Made by a program: the position numbers and the translations under genes. From Endobugula sp965214375 (GTDB taxonomy: Bacteria > Pseudomonadota > Gammaproteobacteria > Pseudomonadales > Cellvibrionaceae), in NCBI GenBank assembly GCA_965214375.1, contig OZ243947.1, positions 2,108,001-2,172,000 of the forward strand: a stretch of 64,000 nucleotides of DNA. The letters are read 5' to 3'. Below the pieces are notes generated by a model, which was not told the DNA's origin, made no database searches, and saw only the letters and a list, made by a program, of their open reading frames with translations. Of this stretch, positions 32,829 through 42,950 are shown piece by piece; positions within the stretch are counted from its first letter, which is position 1; each line of letters begins with the position of its first letter.

Positions 32829-34895
32829 ATGATTTTTCGGGTGTTAATCGTTGGGATGGTTTTTGTTGCGCAGTCCCTTGGCGCAGTGACTGAATTGCGA
32901 GACATACGCTTTTCCGAGTTGCCGGGAGATCGTGTAGAAATTCGGGCAACGTTTTCAGAACAGCCGGTTTTCCCAAAAGGGTATGCGCTTGAAAAACCTG
33001 CACGCATTGTGTTGGATTTTCCTGGAATAAAAAGTGCCTTGCCTCAAAAAAAATATACTTTGGGTTTGGGTAACTTAAAAAGTGCCGTGGTTCTTACTGC
33101 TAACGAAAGAACGCGTTTTATTCTAAATTTATCGTTTCCTGCAGGTTATACAACAAGCGTTGAAGGAAATGATTTGGTTGCTGTTGTTGATAATACACAG
33201 GTTGCAGATAACACCTTTGTTCGTCGTAAAAAACAAGTCGACCCTGTTTCTGCTGCTTCGTCGGTAGCAGCTTTTTCTAGGTCCCATTCAGTATTGGATG
33301 TTGATTTCAGGCGTGATGAACGTGGCGCCGGTAAAGTGATGTTGAAATTGTCTGACCCAAAAGTGTCAGTTGATGTGGAAAAAAATATAAAGGGCATCAG
33401 TGTCAGTCTTTCAAAAACATCGGTTTCTGAAGCTTTGCAGCGCCGACTGGATGTGATTGATTTTGCAACACCAGTACAGTTTGTCGAAACCAGAGCAGAT
33501 GGCGATAAAGTTAATATTGTTATTGAGGCGCAAGGTCAATATGAATACTTAGCTTATCAAGCGGATGAATCCTATGTCATTAGTGTTTCACCGTTGACTC
33601 AAGAACAAATTGAAGAACAAAAGACGCGCTTTAAATATACAGGAGAAAAACTCTCTCTGAATTTTCAGGATATTGAAGTACGTAAAGTACTGGAAATTAT
33701 TGCTGATTTTACGGACTTAAATTTGGTGGCTAGTGATACTGTTTCAGGCAATATTACCTTGCGTTTGGATAGTGTTCCCTGGGATCAGGCCCTAGATTTG
33801 GTTTTAAAGTCAAAAGGTTTGGATAAGAGACAAGCCGGAAATATATTACTGGTGGCGCCGGCGACTGAAATTGCCGAACGTGAACGACAAGAATTGGAGT
33901 CCAGAAAACAGTTGCAAGAATTGGAGCCCTTAGTCACTGAATTTATCGTTATACGTTATGCCAAAGCTGATGATATCTTGCAGTTAATTACAGGTAGTGC
34001 TGCCCCTGCCGCTTCAGCTACAAGCGGTGCAACAGCTTCGGATGAGTCAGCGTTGACAACAGTATTATCCTCGCGCGGTACAGCCGTGGTTGATTATCGT
34101 ACCAATGCGATTATTCTAACCGATATTGCGGAAAACATTGAGGGTATCAAGTCTTTAATCGAAAAAGTGGATATTCCTGTGCGCCAAGTAATGATTGAGG
34201 CGCGGATTGTTTCTGCCAGTGATGATTTCCGTGAGCAGCTAGGCTTTTCTTTTTCTGCTACCCAGGATACTGATGTAACAGTGGGTCGTGATTTGGGTGG
34301 AGATATCACAACAAATCTTGGTCCTTTGGAAACAGAAGCAGCGACATTGGGTGTTGGTATTGACTTTTTGCCAGGTAATCTAAACATTAACTTAGAAATT
34401 GCTGCTCTGGAGAGTTCGGGTTATGGTGAAGTGATTTCTCAGCCACGTGTATTGACTGGAGATAAACAAACCGCGAAGATTGAAAGTGGGCAACAGGTTC
34501 CATTTACTTCCAGTGATGGTGATAGTGTGAGCACTGTCTTTCAAGATGCGGTATTGAGTCTTGAAGTGACTCCTCAGATTACCCCAGATGGACGTATTAT
34601 TATGGAGTTAAAAATTAATCGCGATTCTTTGGATACTGGAACAGTAACCGCCAGTGGATCACCGATTAATGTGACAGAGTTGACAACGACAGCCTTAGTG
34701 GGAGATGGTGATACTATTGTTCTAGGTGGTATTTTCGAGCAGAGTAAATCAACAGCAGAGACAAAAGTTCCCATACTAGGGGATATTCCTTTGCTGGGAC
34801 GTATATTCAGGAATAATGTTGATATTGACGATCGTTCCGAGTTGTTAATTTTTATTACTCCCCGTATCCTTACTGATAGTATTCTTGATAAATAA
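32829..34895 (+). CDS. pilQ: type IV pilus secretin PilQ
   Basis: 688 residues: signal peptide, two AMIN domains that bind peptidoglycan, a secretin/TonB short N-terminal domain, an N1 domain, and a C-terminal secretin domain with the VPILGDIPLLGRIFRN signature. It forms the outer-membrane pore through which the pilus passes. The length and domain order fit gammaproteobacterial PilQ. Last gene of pilMNOPQ, 32 bp before aroK, as in Pseudomonas. Confidence 0.96.
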   Translation: MIFRVLIVGMVFVAQSLGAVTELRDIRFSELPGDRVEIRATFSEQPVFPKGYALEKPARIVLDFPGIKSALPQKKYTLGLGNLKSAVVLTANERTRFILNLSFPAGYTTSVEGNDLVAVVDNTQVADNTFVRRKKQVDPVSAASSVAAFSRSHSVLDVDFRRDERGAGKVMLKLSDPKVSVDVEKNIKGISVSLSKTSVSEALQRRLDVIDFATPVQFVETRADGDKVNIVIEAQGQYEYLAYQADESYVISVSPLTQEQIEEQKTRFKYTGEKLSLNFQDIEVRKVLEIIADFTDLNLVASDTVSGNITLRLDSVPWDQALDLVLKSKGLDKRQAGNILLVAPATEIAERERQELESRKQLQELEPLVTEFIVIRYAKADDILQLITGSAAPAASATSGATASDESALTTVLSSRGTAVVDYRTNAIILTDIAENIEGIKSLIEKVDIPVRQVMIEARIVSASDDFREQLGFSFSATQDTDVTVGRDLGGDITTNLGPLETEAATLGVGIDFLPGNLNINLEIAALESSGYGEVISQPRVLTGDKQTAKIESGQQVPFTSSDGDSVSTVFQDAVLSLEVTPQITPDGRIIMELKINRDSLDTGTVTASGSPINVTELTTTALVGDGDTIVLGGIFEQSKSTAETKVPILGDIPLLGRIFRNNVDIDDRSELLIFITPRILTDSILDK

Positions 34896-34927
34896 TCAGG
34901 CTTCATCGTTGTTATAGGGAGTTCTCT

Positions 34928-35446
34928 TTGTTACAGAAAATCGTTCTAGTAGGGTCGATGGGGGCGGGCAAATCAACTATCGGCCGTCTTTTGGCCGCAC
35001 AACTCTCATTGCCATTCTACGATAGTGACCAGTATGTTGAGGAAAAAACTGGTGCAGATATTCCTTGGATTTTCGATGTCGAAGGTGAAGAAGGCTTCCG
35101 TGATCGTGAGAGCCATGCACTGAAAGAGCTAATGGCAAAAGACACCTTTGTGTTGGCTACTGGAGGTGGTATTGTTTTAAAAAAAACTAATCGTGAGTTG
35201 TTAGTGAAAGCCGATATCGTTATTTATCTCACATCACATCCGGATAGTCTGGTCGAGCGTACTGCAAAAGATAAAAAGCGTCCTTTATTGCAAGTGGCCG
35301 ATCCTCGTAAAAAAATTATTGAATTGATAAAAGAAAGAGATCCGCTCTATAAAGAAGTTGCAACGCATACGATTCTGTCGGATGATCGTGGGTCAAAAGT
35401 TATCACCAAAGAAATCGTGTCTTTGCTAAGCGCTATCCGTCTTTAA
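34928..35446 (+). CDS. aroK: shikimate kinase
   Basis: 172 residues with Walker A GSMGAGKST, the shikimate-binding Asp/Arg in DSDQYVE and FRDRE, and the ATGGGIVL loop. It phosphorylates shikimate at position 3 in the aromatic amino acid pathway. The start is TTG at 34928, supported by AGGGAG seven bases upstream; no ATG is available. It lies 10 bp before aroB in the usual pair. Confidence 0.95.
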   Translation: MLQKIVLVGSMGAGKSTIGRLLAAQLSLPFYDSDQYVEEKTGADIPWIFDVEGEEGFRDRESHALKELMAKDTFVLATGGGIVLKKTNRELLVKADIVIYLTSHPDSLVERTAKDKKRPLLQVADPRKKIIELIKERDPLYKEVATHTILSDDRGSKVITKEIVSLLSAIRL

Positions 35447-35455
35447 GGAATATGT

Positions 35456-36559
35456 ATGTCGTTAAACCAAACACTTAAAGTTGATCTGGGTGAACAGCGT
35501 AGCTATCCCATCTATATCGGTCCGGGATTACTGGGTGACGCGCAGTATTTATTGTCGCATATTACGGGGCGTCAGGTGTGTATTGTGACCAATGAAAGTG
35601 TTGCGCCGCTATACCTTGAGCGCATCTTAGCTCTTTTAGGTGATTTTCAGGTGAGTACGGTTATTTTGCCTGATGGAGAGCCTTACAAAAATCTCACAAT
35701 ATTAAATACTATTTATGATCGCCTATTAGAGGATAGACATAGTCGTACAACAACTTTGGTCGCTTTGGGGGGCGGTGTTGTTGGAGATATTACGGGTTAT
35801 GCAGCCGCCTCTTATCAGAGAGGCGTTGATTTCATTCAGGTGCCCACTACCTTGTTATCACAAGTCGATTCGTCTGTTGGTGGTAAAACTGGTGTTAATC
35901 ATGCGTTGGGAAAAAATATGATTGGCGCGTTTCATCAACCCAACTGTGTGGTTGTTGATACGGATGTTTTGCAGACATTGCCCGCTAAAGAGCTATCTGC
36001 AGGTTTGTCCGAGGTGATTAAATACGGGTTGATAGCTGACGAACCCTTTTATTGTTGGATAGAGAATAATATAGAAGGCCTGCTGAGGCTGGATCCACAA
36101 CTGATTACCGAAGCAATCGCACGTTCGTGCCAAAATAAAGCGGATGTGGTTTCTCGAGATGAACGTGAGGGTGGTTTGCGTTCTATCCTGAATTTGGGTC
36201 ATACCTTTGGGCATGCCATTGAAACGGCTCAAGGCTACGGCGTTTGGTTGCATGGAGAAGCGGTTGCTGCAGGTATGGTTGCTGCTCTGGATTTATCCGC
36301 CTTGTTGGGACATATTTCCCATGATGAGGTATTACGACTACAGTCGTTGCTAACAGCAGCAGGTTTGCCGACGACATTGCCAACAAATATGTCGCCGCCA
36401 CAATTTTTAGATTTAATGGCTCTGGATAAAAAAGTGATTGATGGCCGCTTGCGGCTGATTCTGTTGCACGCCATTGGTGAGGCGGCGATTAGCACCGAAG
36501 CAACCGTTGACCAAATCACTCAAGCCATAGAAAATTGCTCAATGCCTTTGCACGAGTGA
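35456..36559 (+). CDS. aroB: 3-dehydroquinate synthase
   Basis: 367 residues, NAD- and metal-dependent enzyme converting DAHP to 3-dehydroquinate. Recognisable features are LGGGVVGDITGYAAA (dinucleotide binding), PTTLLSQVDSSVGGKTGVN, and the metal ligands in NLGHTFGHAIE and LHGEAVAAGM. Standard length. Its last codons form the left arm of a 16-bp perfect hairpin. Confidence 0.96.
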   Translation: MSLNQTLKVDLGEQRSYPIYIGPGLLGDAQYLLSHITGRQVCIVTNESVAPLYLERILALLGDFQVSTVILPDGEPYKNLTILNTIYDRLLEDRHSRTTTLVALGGGVVGDITGYAAASYQRGVDFIQVPTTLLSQVDSSVGGKTGVNHALGKNMIGAFHQPNCVVVDTDVLQTLPAKELSAGLSEVIKYGLIADEPFYCWIENNIEGLLRLDPQLITEAIARSCQNKADVVSRDEREGGLRSILNLGHTFGHAIETAQGYGVWLHGEAVAAGMVAALDLSALLGHISHDEVLRLQSLLTAAGLPTTLPTNMSPPQFLDLMALDKKVIDGRLRLILLHAIGEAAISTEATVDQITQAIENCSMPLHE

Positions 36560-36583
36560 ATATCTATTCGTGCAAAGGCATTG
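36540..36583 (+). repeat. 16-bp perfect inverted repeat over aroB stop
   Basis: CAATGCCTTTGCACGA (36540-36555) and its exact reverse complement (36568-36583) are separated by 12 bases and span the aroB stop codon. There is no T run after it, so it is not a classic terminator. It could stabilise the aroB mRNA end or slow transcription into damX. Confidence 0.7.
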
Positions 36584-36613
36584 TTAACTCTAATGATTAC
36601 AGGTTAATTGCTT

Positions 36614-38164
36614 ATGTCTGGCGTTTCTGCTCAGTCGCCACAGTTAGCTGATAGTGGTTTTACAGCTGATCCTTTTCAAGAACAGTCTGAACATTATATT
36701 GCGGATAATGTGGCAGATATTGTGGAGCGTACAGAATCCTTCTTTATGGGGGGAGATCGGCGTGCAGTTCTCGACGAAGTTAGCCATTTTTGCCAGTTTA
36801 GCAACAACTTGGTCGCTGTATTGGCTGAAGCAGGGGTGGGTAAGACGTCATTGGTGCGTCAGGCAATCAGAGAGCTTAATGATACCGCGCTTTGCTGTCT
36901 CGTTCAGTCATCAGTGATGACAACGGCTCTGGATGTTTTTCAGAGTGTTTCTCGTCAAGTTGGTGTGTTTATTCCCGACGCGGCTAGCGTCAGTGACATT
37001 ATTGCTGTTCTGGCTCAATATCAACCTACAGGTACACAACAGCGAGTAATTATTATTGTCGATGACGCGCATCATCTCAATGATGAGGTGCTGCAATGTT
37101 TTATTACGTTGTTGCAAGCGCAATCAACCTTCAATGTGCATGTCTTGCTGGTGGGGGACAGTTCACTATTGCAGCGCTTGGATTATCTTGATAAAGGTGA
37201 AGTGCTGGTCTACGACATTACGCTTTGCCCGTTTAATGTCGCAGAGTTGGAAGATTATTTGTCATTCAAATTGTCTGCGGTGGGTTATCAGGGAGTCGAT
37301 GCTTTCGATGCTGATGCAGTTCAGCTGATCTGGAATGAGACACGCGGTATAGCGGTATCCGTTAATCATGCTGCGCGTCAACGTTTGCTAGCGCATCAGT
37401 CAGAAGACCATCGTTCTTTGGGTCTGCCCATAAACTATATGATTTTATTGGTTTTATTGTTGGCGGCATTGATTATGTCTTTAGCGTATCTCGGTGGTGA
37501 TGATGAAATGGATGCCCCCCCGGTGATTGAAGAGGAGGTGCGAGATGTGGTTGAGGTGCCTGCTGAGTCGCCTTCTGTGGTTGAAAGTGTGCCGAACCAC
37601 ATTGCTGTGGAACAGCCCGTATTGGTTGCCACAGAACCTGTTATTGAAGATGTCGTCGACAATACTCCTGTTGACGCTTTATCTATTCCACAAACGGTGG
37701 CTGAAGTGGCGGTTGCAGAGCCCGTTGCACAAGCGCCTGTTGTGCAGTCCATTGCCGATAAACCCGCCGTCATTGAACCGTCTATATCCGAGCCTGTTGT
37801 TAAGCCTCAGGTTCCGATAAGTTCGCAGGCTCAACCCGCGCCAGTATTGTCATCCTCAAGTGCTGATGAAAAGGTGGTGTTACGTTGGCCCGATGAAAAA
37901 TATACCTTGCAAGTTATCGCAGCCAGCCAGCTGGCCAGCATTGAAAAATTTGTTGCTGAGCAACCCAACAAGGATGTGTTGCGCATTGTGAGTTTTGAGA
38001 GAAATTCCAAGCCTTGGTATGTGGTGTTGGTGGGTGTTTATGACAGTGTGCAGCAGGCGCGATCAGCCATTCAAGCCTTGCCGTCAGAGCAGGTAAAGTC
38101 TAATCCATGGCCTAGAAGCATTGGTGAAGTTCGCAACAAAATTATTGATTTTAGAAGAAATTAG
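36614..38164 (+). CDS. damX: DamX-like AAA ATPase/SPOR protein
   Basis: 516 residues. The N-terminal cytoplasmic AAA domain has Walker A EAGVGKTSL and Walker B IIIVDDAHHL. A membrane helix (about residues 277-296, ILLVLLLAALIMSLAYLG) precedes a long Val/Pro/Glu-rich linker and a C-terminal SPOR domain (YTLQVIAASQLASIEKF onwards). This is the DamX architecture of cell-division proteins located after aroKB. Start at 36614 (MSGVSAQS). Confidence 0.88.
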   Translation: MSGVSAQSPQLADSGFTADPFQEQSEHYIADNVADIVERTESFFMGGDRRAVLDEVSHFCQFSNNLVAVLAEAGVGKTSLVRQAIRELNDTALCCLVQSSVMTTALDVFQSVSRQVGVFIPDAASVSDIIAVLAQYQPTGTQQRVIIIVDDAHHLNDEVLQCFITLLQAQSTFNVHVLLVGDSSLLQRLDYLDKGEVLVYDITLCPFNVAELEDYLSFKLSAVGYQGVDAFDADAVQLIWNETRGIAVSVNHAARQRLLAHQSEDHRSLGLPINYMILLVLLLAALIMSLAYLGGDDEMDAPPVIEEEVRDVVEVPAESPSVVESVPNHIAVEQPVLVATEPVIEDVVDNTPVDALSIPQTVAEVAVAEPVAQAPVVQSIADKPAVIEPSISEPVVKPQVPISSQAQPAPVLSSSSADEKVVLRWPDEKYTLQVIAASQLASIEKFVAEQPNKDVLRIVSFERNSKPWYVVLVGVYDSVQQARSAIQALPSEQVKSNPWPRSIGEVRNKIIDFRRN

Positions 38165-38486
38165 CCCCTTTTTGGTGCATTTTGAACTTTTTTATACCCC
38201 TTCCATTGCCAAAGTGCGTCCAAGAAGGTAATATCTAATTTCAATTTTCACAGCCCCTCGCATAGGGGCTTTTTTATCCGTCCCCTGTTTGTAAGAGGTC
38301 CGGACTATCAGAAACAACCCTGTACTCTGGTCAAGTCAGGGCAGTAAGCAAGTTAAGCGCTTTTACGCAAAAAGTGTCATTTGAGAGTCTAAAATTATAA
38401 TTACCGCTAATGAAAAATTAGCGCGTGCCAGCTCGTCCCTGAAATATGGGATGGGATAAATAACGAGCAGTGAGAGAGACTGAATT
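38165..38486. other. gltB upstream region
   Basis: 322 bp between damX and gltB. It holds the damX terminator, a TATAAT hexamer at 38396-38401 without a good -35, a perfect hairpin CGCTAAT/ATTAGCG at 38405-38423, and a second nested pairing GCTCGT (38431-38436) with ACGAGC (38463-38468). A structured gltB leader is possible, but no known riboswitch class is recognised. Confidence 0.45.
38252..38275 (+). terminator. rho-independent terminator after damX
   Basis: A 7-bp perfect stem AGCCCCT/AGGGGCT with a 5-base loop, followed directly by TTTTT, about 90 bp after the damX stop. It separates the pil-aro-damX transcript from gltBD. Confidence 0.85.
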
Positions 38487-41400
38487 ATGAAGGCAGGCCT
38501 CTATAATACCGGCGAGTTTAAAGACAATTGTGGTTTTGGCTTAATTGCTCATTTAAAAGGCAAGACCAGTCATCGCCTGTTGGATATGGCGATTGAGTCA
38601 TTAACCTGTATGACTCACCGTGGTGGTATTGCCGCTGATGGTAAAACTGGTGATGGTTGTGGCTTGTTAATTCAGAAGCCGGACGCATTTTTTCGTACCG
38701 TGCTCAACGATGATTACGATATCGAGTTGGCGCCCGAGTATGGCGTTGGGGCTATTATGTTTGGGCATAACGACGAAAAAACCCGTTATGCCCAATCGAC
38801 ATTTGAAGTCGCCATGAATCATGTGGGTTTGGAGGTAGTGGTTTGGCGTGATGTGCCCACCAATGCCGACTGCCTTGGGCCTATTGCTGCCGATTGTGAG
38901 CCGCGTTTTAAGCAGGTGTTTATTAATAAACCCGAAGGGCTCACCGACGCAGAATTTGCCGCCAAATTATTAATTGCTCGCCGTGACGCTAATAAGCAAT
39001 TACGCAATGAAGACCTGTTTTACGTTGCTAGCCTAAGTGCCAGAGTGGTGTCCTACAAAGGCTTGATGATGCCGATTGATTTGCCGCGCTACTTTCCTGA
39101 GTTGGCTGATTCCCGTTTGGAAACTGCTATTTGTGTTTTTCACCAACGCTTTTCCACCAACACCATGCCGCGTTGGCAATTAGCACAACCGTTTCGTATG
39201 TTGGCTCACAACGGTGAGATTAATACGATTACCGGTAACCGGAATTGGGCCACTGCTCGCATGTCAAAGTTTGTTTGTGATTTGTTACCAAACCCTGAAA
39301 TTCTTGCGCCGATGGTCAATCGCTCAGGTTCGGATTCTTCCAGCTTTGATAACATGCTTGAGCTATTGCAAGTTGGTGGCATGGACTTGCATCGGGCTAT
39401 TCGCATGCTGGTTCCTCCGGCGTGGCAGAAAAATTCTTGCATGGATGAAGATTTAAAGGCCTTTTACGAATATAACTCCATGCATATTGAGCCATGGGAT
39501 GGTCCTGCCGGGTTGGTGCTGACCGACGGTCGTTATGCAGTGTGCACACTTGACCGCAATGGCTTGCGTCCATCGCGTTGGGTCATTACCAATGACGATA
39601 TCATTACGGTGGCGTCAGAAATTGGTGTATACGATTACAAGCCTGAAAATGTCGTTGCCAAAGGACGTCTTGGTCCCGGCCAAATTTTGTCAGTCGATAC
39701 TGAGCTTGGCAAACTCTACCATACCGATGATATTGATAGTCAGTTAAAGACCACCAAGCCTTACCGTGAATGGATGGAGCAATATGCTCAACGATTAGTA
39801 CTTGAAGAGGAGCCTTTCGAGTCGCGTGCAGGTGATACGTTAAACGTGCATATGAAACTCTACCAGGTGTCCGTTGAAGAGCGCACACAGGTGTTGCGTC
39901 CGTTGGCAGAGTCCGGACAAGAAGCCGTCGGTTCAATGGGGGATGATACGCCCATGGCTGTGTTGTCGGAAAAACAACGATCGCTGTATGACTATTTTCG
40001 CCAGCAATTTGCACAAGTGACTAACCCGCCTATTGACCCCTTGCGTGAAGCGATTGTGATGTCGTTGGAAACGTGTCTGGGGCGTGAATTATCGGTGTAT
40101 TCCGAAGTTGCAGAGCATGCCAACCGTATTATTTTGAAATCCCCTATACTCACTCCAACTCTAATGGGGTATTTGCGTAGTGATCGTTTGCGTTATCCCA
40201 TACGCGAATTGAGTCTGATTTACGACCCTGAGCTCATGTCATTAGAGGCGGCAATCAGCGAATTGACGAATAATGCCGCAGCGGCAGTAACGGCAGGCAC
40301 GACCGTATTAATTTTATCGGATGATAATGTTCAGCACGGCAAATTACCAATACACGCCCTGTTGGGTGTGGGGGCGATACATCAGCGTTTGGTGAATGAC
40401 TGTCTGCGTTGTGATGTGAATTTAGTGGTTGAGACGGCGACAGCGCGTGACTCTCACCATATGGCTGCTTTAATCGGTTATGGCGCCACTGCGGTATACC
40501 CTTATCTGGCTTATTCAGTGCTGAATGATATGGTCGGCACGAGTGAATTGCAGATGGACATTTTGGCGGCCAGCAAACAATATCTCAAAGGCATCAACAA
40601 AGGCCTGCTGAAAATCCTGTCAAAAATGGGCATTTCTACGATTGCCTCCTACCGAGGTTCGCAATTGTTTGAAGCGGTGGGTTTACACCACGCTGTTGTC
40701 GATGTCTGTTTTACCGGAACTCCTAGCCGTATTCAGGGTGCCGGTTTTAATGAGCTTGAGCACGATCAAAAAATATTGGCTGCTGATGCTTGGAAGGCGC
40801 GCAAGCCGATTTCTCCGGGCGGCGTTCTGAAATATATTCACGGTCAAGAATATCACGCCTACAATCCTGATGTGGTTCAGGGGATGCACAAGGCCGTACG
40901 TACTGGTGATTATAATGATTGGCAAGCGGTTGCTGATCTTGTGAATCATCGCCCTGTGGCAACATTGCGTGATTTGTTATCGTTTCGCGAAGATAGTAAA
41001 CCGATTCCTGTCGATCAGGTTGAGTCGGTTGCCGAGATTGTCAAACGTTTCGATTCTGCTGGTATGTCATTGGGTGCGTTGTCACCCGAAGCGCATGAGG
41101 CATTGGCTGAAGCGATGAATACCTTGGGTGGTCGCTCCAATAGTGGTGAGGGCGGTGAAGATCCCGCCCGTTATGGCACTGTGCGCACCTCTAAAATTAA
41201 GCAGGTCGCCTCGGGTCGTTTTGGGGTTACGCCGTATTATCTGGTGAATGCAGAGGTGTTACAAATCAAAGTTGCTCAAGGCGCTAAGCCTGGTGAAGGT
41301 GGACAATTGCCGGGGGGGAAAGTCAATGAGTTAATTGCGCGTTTGCGTTACTCCGTTCCCGGTGTCACGTTAATTTCGCCGCCGCCACACCACGATATTT

Positions 41401-42923
41401 ATTCTATTGAAGACTTGGCGCAATTAATTTACGACTTGAAACAAGTTAACCCCGATGCGTTGGTGTCAGTGAAGCTGGTATCGCGACCGGGGGTGGGTAC
41501 CATTGCGGCAGGTGTTGCTAAAGCGTATGCGGATTTAATTACGATTTCTGGTCACGATGGCGGGACAGCGGCGAGCCCCTTAACATCAATTCGCTATGCG
41601 GGTTCACCATGGGAGTTGGGGTTGAGTGAAGCCCATCAAACCTTGTGTGCCAATGATCTGCGCGACAAAGTGCGTGTGCAAACCGATGGTGGTTTAAAAA
41701 CGGGTCTGGATGTTGTCAAAGCCGCGATTCTTGGTGCCGAAAGTTTTGGTTTTGGCACGGGGCCTATGGTGGTATTGGGTTGTAAATACCTGCGTATCTG
41801 TCATTTGAATAACTGCGCTACTGGTGTGGCAACACAGCGTGTTGATTTACGTAGCGAGCATTATCAGGGCACAGTGGAAATGGCGAAAAACTTTTTTCGT
41901 TTTATTGCCGAAGAAACGCGTCAATGGATGGCACATTTAGGTGTGCGGACGATGGAAGAATTGATTGGTCGAGTGGATTTATTGCAGTTGCTTGAGGGTA
42001 AGACAACCAAGCAAACGTCTCTGGACTTAACGCCGATTATCCACACGGATGATTTCATAAAGAGCAAGCCGCAATATTGTCAAGTTGCGCAAAATAGCCC
42101 CTTTGATAAAGGTGAATTAGCCGCGCGTATGGTGGCCGATATATTGCCCACGATTGAGGCTAAAACAGGTGGTGAATTCAGGTATGTATTAACCAATTGT
42201 GATCGTTCGATTGGTGCACGCATTTCCGGTGAAATTGCCCGGCGCTATGGTAATCAGGGCATGCATGCTAATCCAATTGTGCTCAGGTTAACGGGCATTG
42301 CGGGACAAAGTTTTGGTGTATGGAATGCTGGCGGCTTACATTTGCACCTCGAAGGTGATGCTAATGATTACGTCGGCAAAGGAATGGCGGGCGGAAAAAT
42401 TGTTATTTGTCCCCCGAAAAATTCCACATTCAAAAGCGAGGAAACTAGCATTATTGGTAATACCTGTCTGTATGGTGCCACGGGTGGCAAGCTATTTGCG
42501 GCGGGTCTTGCAGGAGAGCGCTGTGCTGTGCGTAACTCCGGGGCTCATGTTGTCGTTGAGGGCGCAGGTGATCACTGTTGTGAATATATGACCGGAGGGC
42601 AGGTGACGGTTTTGGGTGATGTCGGTGTTAATTTCGGTGCGGGTATGACAGGCGGGTTTGCTTATGTATTGGATCGTGCTGGCCAGTTTGATGTGCGTTT
42701 TAATCCAGAATTGATTGATATTCATCGTCTAGGTGTAAGTGAGCTATCTGCACATGCGGATCATTTGCGCCACACCATTGATGAGTTTGTGGCAGAAACA
42801 GGCAGTGAGTGGGGCCAGTTTTTACTTAATAACTTTGATGCAGTGAGAAGTCAATTTATTTTAGTAAAGCCTAAAAATGCAGATGTTCATCATTTGCTGG
42901 CACCCCAGGAAAAAATTGCCTGA
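38487..42923 (+). CDS. gltB: glutamate synthase (NADPH) large subunit
   Basis: 1478 residues, full length. The N-terminal glutaminase Cys (DNCGFG, Cys15) follows a short propeptide as in E. coli GltB. The central and FMN domains contain GGRSNSGEGGEDP and the [3Fe-4S] cysteines of CKYLRICHLNNC, and the C-terminal beta-helix domain has the repeated Gly-rich motifs GGAMTGGF-like (GAGMTGGFAYVL). It makes glutamate from 2-oxoglutarate and glutamine, with GltD supplying electrons from NADPH. Confidence 0.97.
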   Translation: MKAGLYNTGEFKDNCGFGLIAHLKGKTSHRLLDMAIESLTCMTHRGGIAADGKTGDGCGLLIQKPDAFFRTVLNDDYDIELAPEYGVGAIMFGHNDEKTRYAQSTFEVAMNHVGLEVVVWRDVPTNADCLGPIAADCEPRFKQVFINKPEGLTDAEFAAKLLIARRDANKQLRNEDLFYVASLSARVVSYKGLMMPIDLPRYFPELADSRLETAICVFHQRFSTNTMPRWQLAQPFRMLAHNGEINTITGNRNWATARMSKFVCDLLPNPEILAPMVNRSGSDSSSFDNMLELLQVGGMDLHRAIRMLVPPAWQKNSCMDEDLKAFYEYNSMHIEPWDGPAGLVLTDGRYAVCTLDRNGLRPSRWVITNDDIITVASEIGVYDYKPENVVAKGRLGPGQILSVDTELGKLYHTDDIDSQLKTTKPYREWMEQYAQRLVLEEEPFESRAGDTLNVHMKLYQVSVEERTQVLRPLAESGQEAVGSMGDDTPMAVLSEKQRSLYDYFRQQFAQVTNPPIDPLREAIVMSLETCLGRELSVYSEVAEHANRIILKSPILTPTLMGYLRSDRLRYPIRELSLIYDPELMSLEAAISELTNNAAAAVTAGTTVLILSDDNVQHGKLPIHALLGVGAIHQRLVNDCLRCDVNLVVETATARDSHHMAALIGYGATAVYPYLAYSVLNDMVGTSELQMDILAASKQYLKGINKGLLKILSKMGISTIASYRGSQLFEAVGLHHAVVDVCFTGTPSRIQGAGFNELEHDQKILAADAWKARKPISPGGVLKYIHGQEYHAYNPDVVQGMHKAVRTGDYNDWQAVADLVNHRPVATLRDLLSFREDSKPIPVDQVESVAEIVKRFDSAGMSLGALSPEAHEALAEAMNTLGGRSNSGEGGEDPARYGTVRTSKIKQVASGRFGVTPYYLVNAEVLQIKVAQGAKPGEGGQLPGGKVNELIARLRYSVPGVTLISPPPHHDIYSIEDLAQLIYDLKQVNPDALVSVKLVSRPGVGTIAAGVAKAYADLITISGHDGGTAASPLTSIRYAGSPWELGLSEAHQTLCANDLRDKVRVQTDGGLKTGLDVVKAAILGAESFGFGTGPMVVLGCKYLRICHLNNCATGVATQRVDLRSEHYQGTVEMAKNFFRFIAEETRQWMAHLGVRTMEELIGRVDLLQLLEGKTTKQTSLDLTPIIHTDDFIKSKPQYCQVAQNSPFDKGELAARMVADILPTIEAKTGGEFRYVLTNCDRSIGARISGEIARRYGNQGMHANPIVLRLTGIAGQSFGVWNAGGLHLHLEGDANDYVGKGMAGGKIVICPPKNSTFKSEETSIIGNTCLYGATGGKLFAAGLAGERCAVRNSGAHVVVEGAGDHCCEYMTGGQVTVLGDVGVNFGAGMTGGFAYVLDRAGQFDVRFNPELIDIHRLGVSELSAHADHLRHTIDEFVAETGSEWGQFLLNNFDAVRSQFILVKPKNADVHHLLAPQEKIA

Positions 42924-42950
42924 TGGTAATTCAGTATTTAGGAGGCTGTT

